This document shows positions 23,283-34,554 of a stretch of 55,668 nt of DNA, in pieces; the first letter of the stretch is position 1, and every line of letters starts with the position of its first letter. The notes under the pieces were generated by a model. The model was not told where the DNA came from and did no database searches. It was given only the letters and a program-made list of their open reading frames with translations. Made by a program: the position numbers and the translations under genes. Origin of the DNA: a virus; the IMG/VR virus record IMGVR_UViG_3300025872_000070, positions 1 through 55,668 of that record; one strand, 5' to 3'.

Positions 23283-25715
23283 ATGGCATACGTTTTGAAA
23301 AACACTTCAGGTTTAATCAGTACAAGAATAACTGATACTGGACGAAAAAAACTATCTGAAGGAACTTTTAATATTGCTTATTTCCAAGTTGGTGATAGTG
23401 AAGTTTCTTATAATACTTTACCAGCATCTTATAGTCAATATCAATCTTTTGTACTCGAGCCTTGTTTTAATTCTCAAAATTCTGCTGGAGCTCCACAATC
23501 TAATAAACAAAATATTAAATACCCTTATTTTGTTGATGGAAATCAAGGAAACACGTATGGTATTCCTTATATGGAATCAGTTGTGAGACCTGTATTTAAC
23601 GCCGCAGTTCCGAGAGGTTTCTTTACTTCAACAACAATTGATGATGTTACATATTGGAGTTCTTGGACTACTAATTATTATACTTTGAATTCTAATTATA
23701 TGGTCGATTTGACCAGTTTAACAGGTGGTACTAAAATCAATTTGATTTTTGATAGATGTAATGGTGATAGTGTTAGATTACCCTCAGTCGGTGATTTCAT
23801 AACAATTTATTATGATGGAAGTGGTGATACAAATTGTAATTGTACCGTCGCTGTTACCCCAACACCTACACCAACGTCAACTACAACACCAACTTTTGGT
23901 CCTGTTTCTCCTACCCCAACTCCAAGTGCCACAAATACTAACCCTTGTGAACCAAGTCCCTCACCAACCCCTTCTAATACTTTACCAATTGTACCTTCAC
24001 CAACACCAGCTTATTTACCACCACCACCCGACGCTTGTGTTTATAATATGCAAGGTTGTCATTCTATTTTAACTTATAGAATAGTTGCCGTATGTTTGAA
24101 TGAATTAACCTTGGATAGAGCAACACCTGATTTCAGTTATTTATCTACCACACAATATGGTAGAGTTTTTGTATACCCTCCAAATATGACATCTTTATAC
24201 GATGGATATACCCCAAGACCTCATTGGTATGATAATGTTGTTAATTATGATTCTGTTTGTGGTGTGGATACATTTGATGTAAAAGTTTGGAATATGAATA
24301 TTCCTTGGTCAGAAAGTCCCGCTGGTTTAGTTGAAACGTCTTATGATGGTTATACAAAATTTGGTTCAATAGATTATCTTGGTACCAAAGAATATTTAGG
24401 TTATATTTCTCCAAGTGGTCAAAGTGCCACAACTGAAGTTTATTTTTATAATTCATTTGACGATAAAATCGTTGTAAACCCCGAGGAACAAAAAGCAATT
24501 GCTGTTGTTCATTATACGAATAATACTATTGATTATTTTTATGGTGAAAAATTTGCTTTAGAACCATTTGACCCTCTTGAAGTAGATAATACTATAGGAC
24601 AAGCTAGAAACTTTAAAGTTAGTTTACCTTGGTTAATGTGGCATAAATCACCAAATTGTTGTAGTGGTCAAACATTCTATGTAGACCCAGCTGGTTTTGA
24701 TGGTTTAGATTTATTTCAAGTTCAGTATATTAAGTCATTAAAGAATCCTGATATGAATTATCCAGGTATTCGATATTACAATTTATGGGATACAAATCCA
24801 AATGATGATGGTTATCCTAGTCGTGTTGGTAAAGTATTTCCAGACCAAAAAATTATTGTTTTTGATGATGAAGAAATAATCGCAGCGATGTCTTATAAAT
24901 CAAACAGAAACTGGACTCTACCAGCACCAAGAACCTCATTAGTTACACCAAACACTTGTGGTATGGATAATGAATCCGTTCAGGGTATATTATCTGCAAG
25001 TACAGAATACTTGTATGTAACTTATAGATTAACTAATTCATCAGGTTTCACAAATTCATTACATTGTAACTATTATATTAAAACTCAAGGACCTAACATA
25101 ACTTGTAATCCAATAGTTTCTCAAAATGTTGCAGTAAGATTTGGTGGTGAATTTGGTTGTTTAAATTTCCAAAATTACATTTGTCCACCTGATAACACTT
25201 ATGGATATTTGGCCGACACATTTGAAATTGTTTGTCAAAAGGTTGTTGGTGAAAATAGACCTGACCCATCAGAATGGAAGATAATTGATTATACCTCACA
25301 ACTAAGTGGGTATACATCTAATGGATATATTACAGAAAGTGGATTAACTGCAAATACTTTTGTAATTACACAAGAACTTTATGATTCGGCTCCTTTTTAT
25401 GATTTAGGTGACTATATAAGTTTGACACCTTTAAACTACACAGGCACTTCATTGAATTTTGGTGATGAATTTTACTTTTATGGTAACATTGAAACAGATA
25501 TTCAAGCAACTATATATGAAATGAGATATAAAGTAAACTTGGGTCAAACAGAATTTCAAAATTCAACTAACCCTGGTTGGTCTGCAGGTACTGCCTCATA
25601 TATTTCCGAAATAGGTCTTTACGATAATGAAAAAAATCTTATTGTTATTTCTAAACTACAATCCCCTGTTCCAAGACAAGGAATTCAGCAGTTTTTGGTA
25701 AAATTCGATTTTTAA
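23283..25715 (+). CDS. large baseplate/fibre structural protein, 810 aa
   Basis: The N-terminus (MAYVLKNTSGLISTRITDTG, then GRKKLSEGTFNIAYFQVGDSEV) is a domain I associate with tail proteins of large phages of Bacteroidota. A Pro/Thr linker lies at about residues 191-249. The long C-terminal part is beta-rich, with paired cysteines (CGVDTFDVKVWN, SPNCCSGQTFYVDP) and many aromatic residues, and ends QQFLVKFDF. No enzymatic motif is seen. It is likely a structural tail or fibre protein linking the baseplate to receptor-binding parts. Confidence 0.7.
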   Translation: MAYVLKNTSGLISTRITDTGRKKLSEGTFNIAYFQVGDSEVSYNTLPASYSQYQSFVLEPCFNSQNSAGAPQSNKQNIKYPYFVDGNQGNTYGIPYMESVVRPVFNAAVPRGFFTSTTIDDVTYWSSWTTNYYTLNSNYMVDLTSLTGGTKINLIFDRCNGDSVRLPSVGDFITIYYDGSGDTNCNCTVAVTPTPTPTSTTTPTFGPVSPTPTPSATNTNPCEPSPSPTPSNTLPIVPSPTPAYLPPPPDACVYNMQGCHSILTYRIVAVCLNELTLDRATPDFSYLSTTQYGRVFVYPPNMTSLYDGYTPRPHWYDNVVNYDSVCGVDTFDVKVWNMNIPWSESPAGLVETSYDGYTKFGSIDYLGTKEYLGYISPSGQSATTEVYFYNSFDDKIVVNPEEQKAIAVVHYTNNTIDYFYGEKFALEPFDPLEVDNTIGQARNFKVSLPWLMWHKSPNCCSGQTFYVDPAGFDGLDLFQVQYIKSLKNPDMNYPGIRYYNLWDTNPNDDGYPSRVGKVFPDQKIIVFDDEEIIAAMSYKSNRNWTLPAPRTSLVTPNTCGMDNESVQGILSASTEYLYVTYRLTNSSGFTNSLHCNYYIKTQGPNITCNPIVSQNVAVRFGGEFGCLNFQNYICPPDNTYGYLADTFEIVCQKVVGENRPDPSEWKIIDYTSQLSGYTSNGYITESGLTANTFVITQELYDSAPFYDLGDYISLTPLNYTGTSLNFGDEFYFYGNIETDIQATIYEMRYKVNLGQTEFQNSTNPGWSAGTASYISEIGLYDNEKNLIVISKLQSPVPRQGIQQFLVKFDF

Positions 25716-25718
25716 ATT

Positions 25719-26321
25719 ATGAGAAGAAAAATACTCAAAGAGTCACCAAAAGTTTTGGGACTTGATGTATCAACACAAACCATAGGTTGGGCGTTGTTTG
25801 ATATTCAAACTAAACAGCTTTTAGAACTTACTCATATTTCTCCAAGAACAAAAATTAAAACTGAAGATAAAATCGAAGAGTTGCTTTTGAAATCTGAAGT
25901 TTTCAAAACTAAGATTGAACAATATAAAAATTTAGGTATTACAAAAGTAATAATCGAAGAACCTCTATTAAATTCTAATAATGTATACACTATAGGAACC
26001 TTGATGCGTTATAATACTCTTATCACTAAACAAATTTATGATACATTAGGATTGGTTCCTGAGTTTATTTCAACATATAATTCAAGAAAGTTTGCTTTTC
26101 CTGAATTAGTAAAAGAAAACGATAAGAAAAAATTTGTTCTATTTGGTGGTTTACCCAAAGATATAGACAAGAAAATGATTATTTGGGAAAAGGTTGCAAA
26201 ATTAGAACCTCAAATAGTTTGGACTTACACTAAAAACAACACACTCAAAAAAGAAAATTTTGATATGAGTGACGCTTATTGTTGTGTCCTAGGTCAAATG
26301 AAAAAAATAAAAATCTGGTAA
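25719..26321 (+). CDS. RuvC-like Holliday junction resolvase / RNase H-fold nuclease
   Basis: 200 aa. The RNase H-fold acidic residues are in place: Asp16 in VLGLDVSTQTIGWAL, Glu80/Glu81 in KVIIEEPLL and Asp182/Asp185 in NFDMSDAYCC. This order and spacing fit RuvC-type resolvases of large phages, which cut four-way junctions before packaging. T4 itself uses the unrelated gp49. It starts 3 nt after a tail gene, so it is expressed with late genes, consistent with resolving replicated DNA for packaging. The leftward baseplate operon converges on it, with 8 nt between the two stop codons. Confidence 0.8.
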   Translation: MRRKILKESPKVLGLDVSTQTIGWALFDIQTKQLLELTHISPRTKIKTEDKIEELLLKSEVFKTKIEQYKNLGITKVIIEEPLLNSNNVYTIGTLMRYNTLITKQIYDTLGLVPEFISTYNSRKFAFPELVKENDKKKFVLFGGLPKDIDKKMIIWEKVAKLEPQIVWTYTKNNTLKKENFDMSDAYCCVLGQMKKIKIW

Positions 26322-26329
26322 TTTTATTG

Positions 26330-29300
26330 TTAAGTTGGTGATTGCGTTGGTGTTGCTGTCGTAGTTGGTGTTGCGGTTTGAGTTGGTGTTTGTGTATTAG
26401 TAGGTGTTGGTGTTGGAGTTACTGAGCTAGATGGTGTGGGTGTTATTAATCCAACGCATCCATTTGGGTCATCAGAAATTATTTGTCCTGTTCCTCCAGT
26501 GATTAAAAACCAACCCGTACCATTAGAATAATACCCATCAGGTGCTAAACCTGTTAATGGATTTGTAGGATTAGTGTAAAGATACTCATAAATGTTTGGA
26601 CCTACCCCACCTGATAATTGACCATAGAAATTTGTACCTGCGGACCAATAATCATTACAAGCATCAGTAGTCGTATTTCCTGTACCAAGAACATATGTGT
26701 AGAAACTTATTGTTGGTGTTGGAGATGGAGTTTTAGTTGGTGTTATAGAAGGAGTATTTGTCGGGGTTTCAGTTGGTGAAGAAGTAATTGAGGGTGTTAA
26801 TGTTTGGGTAGGAGTGTTTGATGGTGTAATGGTTGGTGTTGGTGTTTCTGTTGGGGTTATACTTGGTGTTGGTGTGTTAGTTGGTGTTTGTGAAGGTGTT
26901 TGTGTTGGGGTTGGTGTTGGACAAACAACGTAAGCCCCAACCGTATTACCAAAATAATCTAATTCGATAACAATTCCATTATAATTATAAAATCCTGTCA
27001 TATCTATTGTTACAGGACCTGTACTATTATTATAAAAATTTATATTTTCATCATAATTCAGTTCTGAACCATAGATAGTTTGATTAGTGTTTCCGGTACA
27101 AGCCTCATCGAAAGTAGAACCTGAGATTGTTAAAAATGGATTTTTAGGTATTTCTGTTGTTTGAGTTGGAGTTTGAGTTGGGGTTGGTGTGTTAGTTGGT
27201 GTTTGAGTTGGTGTTGGAGTTGGGGGACAAAATTGACAAGAAATGTCATAGGTTATTTTTAAATAAACTTTAACCTCAACTCCACCCAAATTTATAGAAT
27301 TACAACCATTAATAATTGTAATTAAATTATTAAGTAAATCAGTGTCTACAGCATCAACTCCATCATAAGTTAATAAAATATTTTTGATTGTATTAACCCA
27401 AAGGTTATCACCTGGATAATCTGATAATGTTGTACCGGTGTAAAATGATTCTTGGGTGGTTATACCACTTAATTCAACAATTGCATTATAAACTGCGTTA
27501 TTAAGAATACAACCAGTATCACCACTTGTCAAATCGAAGAAACCCTCCAACAACATTTGTTGAATTCCTTTCTTTATATTACCACCTGTGTTACTAAACG
27601 TAGAGTCACATATTGAATAATATTCTGTGGAACTTAAGTTATTGAATCCTGATATTGTTACTGATTTAGTTTGAGTACATCCACTTGAATCAACGATTGT
27701 TAATGTATATGTTCCAGCGGTCAATCCTGTCATCGTAGAACCTGTTTGTGAACCTACATTTGAACTCCAATTATATGTAAAAGTAGGATTACCTGTGGTG
27801 ATATACGCTGTTGCTGTTCCATCAGAGCCTAAGATTGTGTTTGTTCCGACTAATAAAAAATTAACTCCTGTTGAGGATGAAATGTTAGTTGAGATATATT
27901 GTTTACACGGAGGGTCTGATACTACATCTAAAACTGAAATTGTATAGGAACCACTCGCTAAATTCGTAAAAGTATACGCACTACCACCTATGAAACTACC
28001 TAAATTACCTGAAATCTCGTAAAGAAAATTACCTGACCCTCCTGAAACTTCAACGTAAATTGACCCGTTTTCTTGACCACAGGTTGTACCTGTAGTTGAT
28101 GCCGATAGATTGAATAAACTAAAATTGTTAACATTAATCGTGGTTGTATAAACACAACTTCCACCAGTTATTGACAAAGGATAACTACCTGTTGTCAAAT
28201 TCGGGATTGTGAAATTGTAGGTACTTGAAGGTATTGGTGGACTGAGTGTTTGAAAAATAGTCGTTCCGCCACTTATCAACGTATAACTTATTAAAGTATT
28301 AACAGAACCTAAACTAACGTCGATTTGTCCATCAGCGCTCCCACAATAAGAATTTACGGTTGTAATTGAGTTTAAGTTAAATCCTGCTGGGGTATATAAA
28401 GTAGCCGCTTTTATCGAAGTACATAACCCAGCGTCAGTGACTTGGAATTGATAATATCCTGCTGATAGTCCTGTAAATGTATAAGATTGACTAAATGTAA
28501 TTATCGAAGAACCATTACTTGCAGAATAATAGTATGGTCCTGTACCACCTGTAATATTTACCGTAGCGGACCCATCCGCTGAGAAGCAAGATGGTTGGGT
28601 AGTTACAATTGTTCCTATACCAAGTACATTAACGTGATTGACCACAACGCCCAATCCCTTTGTACAACCAGAAGCGTCAGTCACAACAACATTATAGGTA
28701 CCAGCGGTTAATCCTGTAATTGATGATGTTGTGTCTGAAGTATCCCATAGATATGTGTATGGTGGAACACCTCCGGTTAACCCAGTGATATAAATTTTTC
28801 CTGACCCAACCCCATTACAACTTCCATCATCGACGACATAGAAACCATAGTTTACTGAAGAAGAACTTGCAACTATACAAGTTGGTGATTTTCCTGTACA
28901 TCCTCCACCATCATCGGCTATTACATAATATGAACCATAATCTACGGGTGTGAAAACAAAATAATTACTATTGTTTTGTGCGGATGTTATGTAAGTACCA
29001 TCACCACTAAATAAATAAAAACTTGCGGTGTTATAATAATTTGTAGTAGTCGCTGTTATTTCACCATTTATATCACCACACGAAGTTTCTAATACATCTA
29101 AATTAGAACAAGTACCACTCGATATATAGATATCAACTTGTTGTGTAAGGTTGACTGGACTCGCACAACTATCTTGAACATAAAATGAATAAGTTCCTGC
29201 TGACAAGTTCGTTAATGTGTATGCGGTCGAACTTCCCAAAGCCACGGTTGGGTATGGTGGTTGTACCCAAACTATACTATATCCAGGTGAACTACCTGTT

Positions 29301-29380
29301 ATATATAAATCAAATCCACCTAGATTTGAGTTGGTACAATCTCCTGTGTATGTGTAACTATAACTTAAATAACAACTCAT
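26330..29380 (-). CDS. SprB-repeat and Thr/Pro-linker adhesin-like tail protein, 1016 aa
   Basis: A string of SprB-like modules occupies the first 600 residues, for example [20 protein letters not shown] with [17 protein letters not shown], and [21 protein letters not shown] folded region follows at about 600-715, then Thr/Pro linkers (about 717-737, 817-890, and 980 to the end) separating small modules, one reading [18 protein letters not shown]. It ends in Thr/Pro repeats. Last gene of the leftward baseplate operon; its ATG overlaps the upstream stop by 4 nt. It probably projects from the tail as a fibre. Receptor unknown. Confidence 0.72.
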   Translation of the reverse strand: MSCYLSYSYTYTGDCTNSNLGGFDLYITGSSPGYSIVWVQPPYPTVALGSSTAYTLTNLSAGTYSFYVQDSCASPVNLTQQVDIYISSGTCSNLDVLETSCGDINGEITATTTNYYNTASFYLFSGDGTYITSAQNNSNYFVFTPVDYGSYYVIADDGGGCTGKSPTCIVASSSSVNYGFYVVDDGSCNGVGSGKIYITGLTGGVPPYTYLWDTSDTTSSITGLTAGTYNVVVTDASGCTKGLGVVVNHVNVLGIGTIVTTQPSCFSADGSATVNITGGTGPYYYSASNGSSIITFSQSYTFTGLSAGYYQFQVTDAGLCTSIKAATLYTPAGFNLNSITTVNSYCGSADGQIDVSLGSVNTLISYTLISGGTTIFQTLSPPIPSSTYNFTIPNLTTGSYPLSITGGSCVYTTTINVNNFSLFNLSASTTGTTCGQENGSIYVEVSGGSGNFLYEISGNLGSFIGGSAYTFTNLASGSYTISVLDVVSDPPCKQYISTNISSSTGVNFLLVGTNTILGSDGTATAYITTGNPTFTYNWSSNVGSQTGSTMTGLTAGTYTLTIVDSSGCTQTKSVTISGFNNLSSTEYYSICDSTFSNTGGNIKKGIQQMLLEGFFDLTSGDTGCILNNAVYNAIVELSGITTQESFYTGTTLSDYPGDNLWVNTIKNILLTYDGVDAVDTDLLNNLITIINGCNSINLGGVEVKVYLKITYDISCQFCPPTPTPTQTPTNTPTPTQTPTQTTEIPKNPFLTISGSTFDEACTGNTNQTIYGSELNYDENINFYNNSTGPVTIDMTGFYNYNGIVIELDYFGNTVGAYVVCPTPTPTQTPSQTPTNTPTPSITPTETPTPTITPSNTPTQTLTPSITSSPTETPTNTPSITPTKTPSPTPTISFYTYVLGTGNTTTDACNDYWSAGTNFYGQLSGGVGPNIYEYLYTNPTNPLTGLAPDGYYSNGTGWFLITGGTGQIISDDPNGCVGLITPTPSSSVTPTPTPTNTQTPTQTATPTTTATPTQSPT

Positions 29381-32300
29381 AAACTACATAAAATATTGAA
29401 TTTTATACCCACGTTAATTTCGAATGTTTCGGCAAAAGCTGAAGAAGAACAAGTTGTATTATACAATGCAACTAAATTTGGAAATTCTACATCAACATCT
29501 GATGTCACTGGGAAATAATAACCATAACCTAAAGATGATAAAGAGTTCAATCCTATCAAAACCGCTGAATACCAAGCATTTTCTGATGGAACACTTAATG
29601 TCCCTGTAAATCCTGTTCCGTTGAAGAATGATTGATTATAAACATTACTACCATCCAATTTTATATTCACATACCACTCACTTGTCATAGTAGGTAGAAA
29701 ACAATTATCTAAAGAATACCCTAATGGTGTCAAATAACTATTGAGAGTATTTCCCAAAATATTATTGAATGATTGAATCAAAGGACTACTACAAGGTTCG
29801 TACCAAGGGAAAATGCAACATTCTACGGTATGTACAGGGCAGTCAGTTGGAAATATATTAGTTTCACACGTACAAGGTTTACAAGGGATTGGAACTAATT
29901 CACAACCCATCTGCCTTCTCCAAACAAACTTTTGTCTGTGAAATGCTGAATTTTCATATTTAATACCCCCCATCCACAATGTTGATGCGGGTATCATTTG
30001 TTCAATTAACCTAATCCAATAATCACCCAATCCATCAACATATTCCATCATATTGGTATAGTTAAAATTATTATTTTCAATACCAACTATACTTTCAGAT
30101 TCCAAATATCTCCAATAAATTGACTGAAGAGTAGGATATCCTCCTGTTTTTCCGTCTTTTACGAATTGTCTATTTCTAACATCAATTAAGTTTTGCCAAA
30201 ATGTTTGAGCAAATTCGAAAAATGTTTTTCTTTTCGGTTGAGGATTAGAAATTGTTATATCAAACTCATTTCTTTGTGGATAAGGTAAAGATATTGTACC
30301 TGTCGAATCTCCTGAAAGATTTAATGGATTATTTGAAAAAGGATAATTGTATGTTGAGGACATATACCACACATCGTAAACTAAACCTTGTGCGGGATTC
30401 ATAAAAATGTCAACGTTTTTAACGTTCATTACTAAACTATCACTATCGGTATAGTACAAAGAATTGTAATTACCATCAAAATTAGTTCTTTTTCCAATTT
30501 CATTATCAACCCAACTTTTGTTGTTATCTATAGTTCTTGTTAGTTCAAAACCAACAGACATAAATGGGAAGTTTCTAAATCTATTAAGATAAACTTGACC
30601 ATAGGTATATGGTACTAATGTTGTTTGAAAATTAGGATTACTACCCGTAAATACGGAATAAGTTAAATCCACAACTTCATTTGCTCTGTGTTGAGGGGTT
30701 TGTTCAAACCAACCACTCCCTATTTGGAAAAAATATGTATCCGAATTATCGGGTGGATATGGAAACCCAAATTCATCCACAGGATAATCTTCTCTTGTTG
30801 TACCAACATCAACTGGTTCTAATAAAGTTGTAGTAAAACCAGTATATAATGTTCCGTGAATTTTGTAAGTATTCGTTGGGTCAAAAGCCGGAAGTTCTTG
30901 TAAATAAGTTCCACCTGAAATTTGAGCGTATTGTTCATAAAACTGACTCATATCAATTCTTTGGTCAGCCAAATAAACGTGTTCATTAAATTCAACCAAT
31001 GCATCGGGAGCACCAATAAGTTTCAAAAGATTTTCAATAGATTTTCTTGTACCTTTTGACTTAAACAAATAAGCCGCGTTTAAAATCAACGCCCTATAAA
31101 ATTGATAATTTAATTCATCTGGTGTTGTTTGTTGGGATATACCTAAAAATTGAGATTCATTTGAATTAACACCACCAAACACCGAGTTTAATAATTGTTC
31201 ATTACTTATTGGTGATATATTAACATTCCACCCTAATGTTTGTGCTAAATTTTTTAATAATTGAGATGGTATATCGTCCCCAACATTGTAATTCACGGAA
31301 TTCATAAAAGCCAACGCCTCTATAAACTTTTTAGTTTCGTCGAAACTTCTACCATAAATTTGTAAAACTTTTTCTACTTTTTCATCAGGAGTGTCAAAAT
31401 CTTTGAAGGACGCTGTTGTTAAGAACCTTGAAACTAAATTTGTTTTATATGAGTCATAAAGGGTTCCTATTTCCGCTAAATTTGTGATATAATTGTCATA
31501 TGCTCCTGTGATAATATCTAAATTCCAATTACCATATAAAGGGAAAGTAACAAATTGTGAATTTATAAAATAACTTCCATCATCATTCTCTGTCGGTACA
31601 CTAAAGTAAGCGGTGTAGATTGGTGAAATATTTCTATTTAATAAAAAGTTTTCTACCTCATCTAAATCCTCATTAAAAACTTTGTTAACAATTTGGTCAT
31701 TTGGTCTGACAACTAAATCTTCATAAACAACACTTTGACCTGAAAAAGGATTTCCTTTAACATATATTCTAAGAGTTCCATTTGTTAACGAATCAGTTGG
31801 TTCTATTCCCGTTAATTGGTATCCTTCCCCTATGTAATAAAGTGAATACTTAGCATATTCAACAGGTAAATCCCTTAGAGGGGAAACTTTTATTTCTCTC
31901 AAACTTAAGTTACGAGTTGAGTTGGAAGTAAAGTCAATTTCAAAAGGGTTTCGTATTCTTGACAAATCCAAATCAAAAGTTGTTTCATCTTGAACAGAGT
32001 TATAACTAATATTGAAAGCGGTTTCACCTGTTGCAAAATTCAAACCCATTTTGGTAGATTCAAGTCCTGCTGGAAAATAACTTATGATTGTTTGTATTGA
32101 TACTGATAATCTTTTGTTAAGTGAACCATATAAAGTAAATGTGGAAATTTGAGATAAGTCGAAATTAGGATAAACTTTAAAATTATTTTCTACCATCAGT
32201 TTTGATTCCTCGACTGATTGTATATTCATACTTTCTAAACTTATTGGGTCTGAAAAAGCACCGATTCTAAAAGTTCTATTTTGTTTTTCTTCTGTACCTG

Positions 32301-32427
32301 AAACAAATTCAAAGTTACCCTGAGTTAAACCCCCTCCTTGAACTAGTTGAAATCCAACTAAATCATCAGAAAAAGTTCCTGAACCAGTTGCTGGTAAGGG
32401 TGGACAAATGAATTTTTTTTGAGTCAT
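29377..32427 (-). CDS. large baseplate/tail structural protein, 1016 aa
   Basis: Not matched to a named T4 protein. Begins [19 protein letters not shown]; the middle has a helical region ([19 protein letters not shown] and a [14 protein letters not shown] motif). The C-terminal part is Cys-rich ([20 protein letters not shown]). The helical [19 protein letters not shown] block resembles a feature of baseplate wedge and tail proteins that link to fibres in other large phages. Its stop overlaps the adhesin gene start and its ATG shares a base with the upstream stop, so it lies inside one tightly coupled operon. Confidence 0.68.
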   Translation of the reverse strand: MTQKKFICPPLPATGSGTFSDDLVGFQLVQGGGLTQGNFEFVSGTEEKQNRTFRIGAFSDPISLESMNIQSVEESKLMVENNFKVYPNFDLSQISTFTLYGSLNKRLSVSIQTIISYFPAGLESTKMGLNFATGETAFNISYNSVQDETTFDLDLSRIRNPFEIDFTSNSTRNLSLREIKVSPLRDLPVEYAKYSLYYIGEGYQLTGIEPTDSLTNGTLRIYVKGNPFSGQSVVYEDLVVRPNDQIVNKVFNEDLDEVENFLLNRNISPIYTAYFSVPTENDDGSYFINSQFVTFPLYGNWNLDIITGAYDNYITNLAEIGTLYDSYKTNLVSRFLTTASFKDFDTPDEKVEKVLQIYGRSFDETKKFIEALAFMNSVNYNVGDDIPSQLLKNLAQTLGWNVNISPISNEQLLNSVFGGVNSNESQFLGISQQTTPDELNYQFYRALILNAAYLFKSKGTRKSIENLLKLIGAPDALVEFNEHVYLADQRIDMSQFYEQYAQISGGTYLQELPAFDPTNTYKIHGTLYTGFTTTLLEPVDVGTTREDYPVDEFGFPYPPDNSDTYFFQIGSGWFEQTPQHRANEVVDLTYSVFTGSNPNFQTTLVPYTYGQVYLNRFRNFPFMSVGFELTRTIDNNKSWVDNEIGKRTNFDGNYNSLYYTDSDSLVMNVKNVDIFMNPAQGLVYDVWYMSSTYNYPFSNNPLNLSGDSTGTISLPYPQRNEFDITISNPQPKRKTFFEFAQTFWQNLIDVRNRQFVKDGKTGGYPTLQSIYWRYLESESIVGIENNNFNYTNMMEYVDGLGDYWIRLIEQMIPASTLWMGGIKYENSAFHRQKFVWRRQMGCELVPIPCKPCTCETNIFPTDCPVHTVECCIFPWYEPCSSPLIQSFNNILGNTLNSYLTPLGYSLDNCFLPTMTSEWYVNIKLDGSNVYNQSFFNGTGFTGTLSVPSENAWYSAVLIGLNSLSSLGYGYYFPVTSDVDVEFPNLVALYNTTCSSSAFAETFEINVGIKFNILCSL

Positions 32428-33335
32428 TATTGAGTTATGTTTGTAAAGTTTTTACTAAAATCAATATTATCTCCTCTATCTTGTCTAACCTCAAACAATA
32501 AGTGATTATATTGGTCACGTATTTCGTATAGGTTGTATTGTTTGTAGATATTATTCTGATTATCATAAATGGTATAAATTCCATCATCCATCGATTTGGT
32601 TTGATTACCATAAAGTGCGATTGCCAGAGTTGAGAAATCGTGTTCTGCTATTTCAACATCTATTGTAGTTGGGTTAAAAAATGTATTTGATATGATAACA
32701 TTTTGTGCAGGTTGTCCGATATATGGGGTAGCGTTTGGTTTGTTAGATGGTGCTGAGGATGGTGAAAGTGTACAAAAAATTAAGTTAGTATTATTATCGG
32801 TATATCTATAACGTACCGCTTGTATTGAGGTGTTTGTTAAATTTTGTACAACGGGTTGACAATAAAAACTTGAAGTTATTATTCTGAAAAAATTTGGAAT
32901 TTTAGTTCCGTCCGAATTCAAATATTCGATTCTATAACCAACAAGTCCTTGAGGAACAAACTTATTTCTTTGGTCTGCAGGAACTTGATTTAAATCAAAA
33001 ATTAAACCTTTAACATTAGGTAGTGCGGTGAGAACACCACAATCTAAAATTTGTGTCCTGATTTGTGTTGGTCTCAACATCAAAGTATAAATTCCAATAC
33101 GATTAAATGTATCTGCCGGTAATTTTAAACTATATAACCCACCCAAAATTTCTATGTCAGCATTTCCACCAGTACTTGCGTTTGCAAAATAAGGTTTGAG
33201 AATTGTTAACGAATCTAACTTTGTTAATTCAAAATTATTAGTGTCATCTCTTGATGGGGTGTAATTCAATATTATTTCCACATCAGCAGGTGATACATCT
33301 GCCGGTCTTATTGTTCCATAACTTCCTACTGCCAT
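32427..33335 (-). CDS. baseplate-associated structural protein, 302 aa
   Basis: Beta-rich, no membrane segments. Begins MAVGSYGTIRPADVSPADVE, contains LKLPADTFNRIGIYTLMLRP and ends DRGDNIDFSKNFTNITQ. I know no function; similar genes sit beside gp6/gp25 homologues in large phages of marine Bacteroidota, as here. A TATTTATA motif lies 20 nt upstream, so it may start a late transcript within the operon. Confidence 0.65.
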   Translation of the reverse strand: MAVGSYGTIRPADVSPADVEIILNYTPSRDDTNNFELTKLDSLTILKPYFANASTGGNADIEILGGLYSLKLPADTFNRIGIYTLMLRPTQIRTQILDCGVLTALPNVKGLIFDLNQVPADQRNKFVPQGLVGYRIEYLNSDGTKIPNFFRIITSSFYCQPVVQNLTNTSIQAVRYRYTDNNTNLIFCTLSPSSAPSNKPNATPYIGQPAQNVIISNTFFNPTTIDVEIAEHDFSTLAIALYGNQTKSMDDGIYTIYDNQNNIYKQYNLYEIRDQYNHLLFEVRQDRGDNIDFSKNFTNITQ

Positions 33336-33355
33336 AACATTTATTTTTTATATCT

Positions 33356-33363
33356 TATAAATA
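33356..33363 (-). promoter_or_regulatory. TATTTATA motif, candidate phage promoter
   Basis: TATTTATA on the leftward strand in the 34-nt gap between the 302-aa and 393-aa genes, 20 nt before the ATG at 33335. Confidence 0.4.
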
Positions 33364-33369
33364 CTCTTT

Positions 33370-34551
33370 TTATACATTTATTACTTTAAAAAACCCATAA
33401 CCATATTTTTCTAAATCACCCATATTATCAACTTCACCTAACCTTTCTAAAGCCTCTAAACCTGAAATTTTACCCCTTTCAATAAACACATTACTTTGAA
33501 TTTCTACTTCATCAATTGCGTTTATGAGTGCCTCGTTTTTAGTTAAACCTGTACACGATAACCAATCAGCGGTATATCCTGAAGATTTAACGACAAATAT
33601 TGTAAATCCGTCATTGTAGTCATAATAATCAACTCCGTTAATTGTATATCCTGTAAATAGTCCATCTATCGATGGTCCGTGAAACGTACCAACAACTCCT
33701 GTTGAGCCAGTTACTTTAATACCGAGTTTATACTTTCCATCATACAATGATGAAGCTGGCCCGTATTGTCTCAAATCACTTACCGTAGATTCAGAATAAC
33801 CTGAAACTATTATGGGTAATGTTGTATAATTAGAACTAACTTGAGAATCGACATCACAAATCGAATCTCCCGAAAAAATATAATTGTAGGAAATTGGGGT
33901 TGCCGACCAATTACCCCCACTAGGATAGAAAAACGCTTCCCCTTGTGGGTTTGGTATTGTAGTCCCTGTAAAAGGTGTTATAACTTTTTTTCTAACCACA
34001 TTATATCCCCAAGGACTCATACCTGAAAAAGAAATTATCCATTCACCAGGTCCTGGATATGTATGTTGATAATAATTTGGTGAAATTGTAGTAACCGGGA
34101 CTATTGGTGAATTATCTCCCCAATCTAACTGATATGTTGAAAAATCCAAGTATTTTTTCATTTCCAACTCTGATGTGTTGTAGAAATAATATTGATAAGG
34201 TGACCCACTTGTTGCTGAAAAAATAAAGTTCAACATTACATCTTTTTGTTGTATAGCACCATCAAATGCTGAGTAATACCCAACATCTATTGTATTTTGT
34301 GACAAAAACACTGGTATAGTAAGACCTGTTAATAACGAAGCTCCATTAGTACCACCTGAAACAACGTCAGTCATAGATGAATAAACGTATGTAAATCCAG
34401 TTGTTAATCCAGTTACGGTTGTTGCTGTTAATACACAACAAGGGTCTACCGGTGGTGAAATATCATAGGTTCCTCCTGTATAGTCAACTTTGAATAAATC
34501 ACCCTTCACATTTTCAGGGGATATACGTATATGGTAAACTCTATCTTCCAT
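33370..34551 (-). CDS. baseplate/tail structural protein with PKD-like segment, 393 aa
   Basis: Begins MEDRVYHIRISPENVKGDLF. Around residues 135-185 the sequence YQLDWGDNSPIVP ... HTYPGPGEWIISFSG resembles a PKD-type beta-sandwich (the W-GDNSP and H-YP-PG-W motifs), a fold frequent in surface proteins. The rest is beta-rich with Gly/Tyr/Ser-rich loops; the C-terminus is helical. It lies within the leftward tail operon, 3 nt after the 257-aa gene stops. A structural role is inferred from position. Confidence 0.65.
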   Translation of the reverse strand: MEDRVYHIRISPENVKGDLFKVDYTGGTYDISPPVDPCCVLTATTVTGLTTGFTYVYSSMTDVVSGGTNGASLLTGLTIPVFLSQNTIDVGYYSAFDGAIQQKDVMLNFIFSATSGSPYQYYFYNTSELEMKKYLDFSTYQLDWGDNSPIVPVTTISPNYYQHTYPGPGEWIISFSGMSPWGYNVVRKKVITPFTGTTIPNPQGEAFFYPSGGNWSATPISYNYIFSGDSICDVDSQVSSNYTTLPIIVSGYSESTVSDLRQYGPASSLYDGKYKLGIKVTGSTGVVGTFHGPSIDGLFTGYTINGVDYYDYNDGFTIFVVKSSGYTADWLSCTGLTKNEALINAIDEVEIQSNVFIERGKISGLEALERLGEVDNMGDLEKYGYGFFKVINV

Positions 34552-34554
34552 TTA

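Noticed and set aside
26306-26328. Bidirectional terminator at the convergence of the resolvase and adhesin genes
   Set aside because: Only a 7-bp A/T stem was found; too weak to call in such AT-rich sequence.
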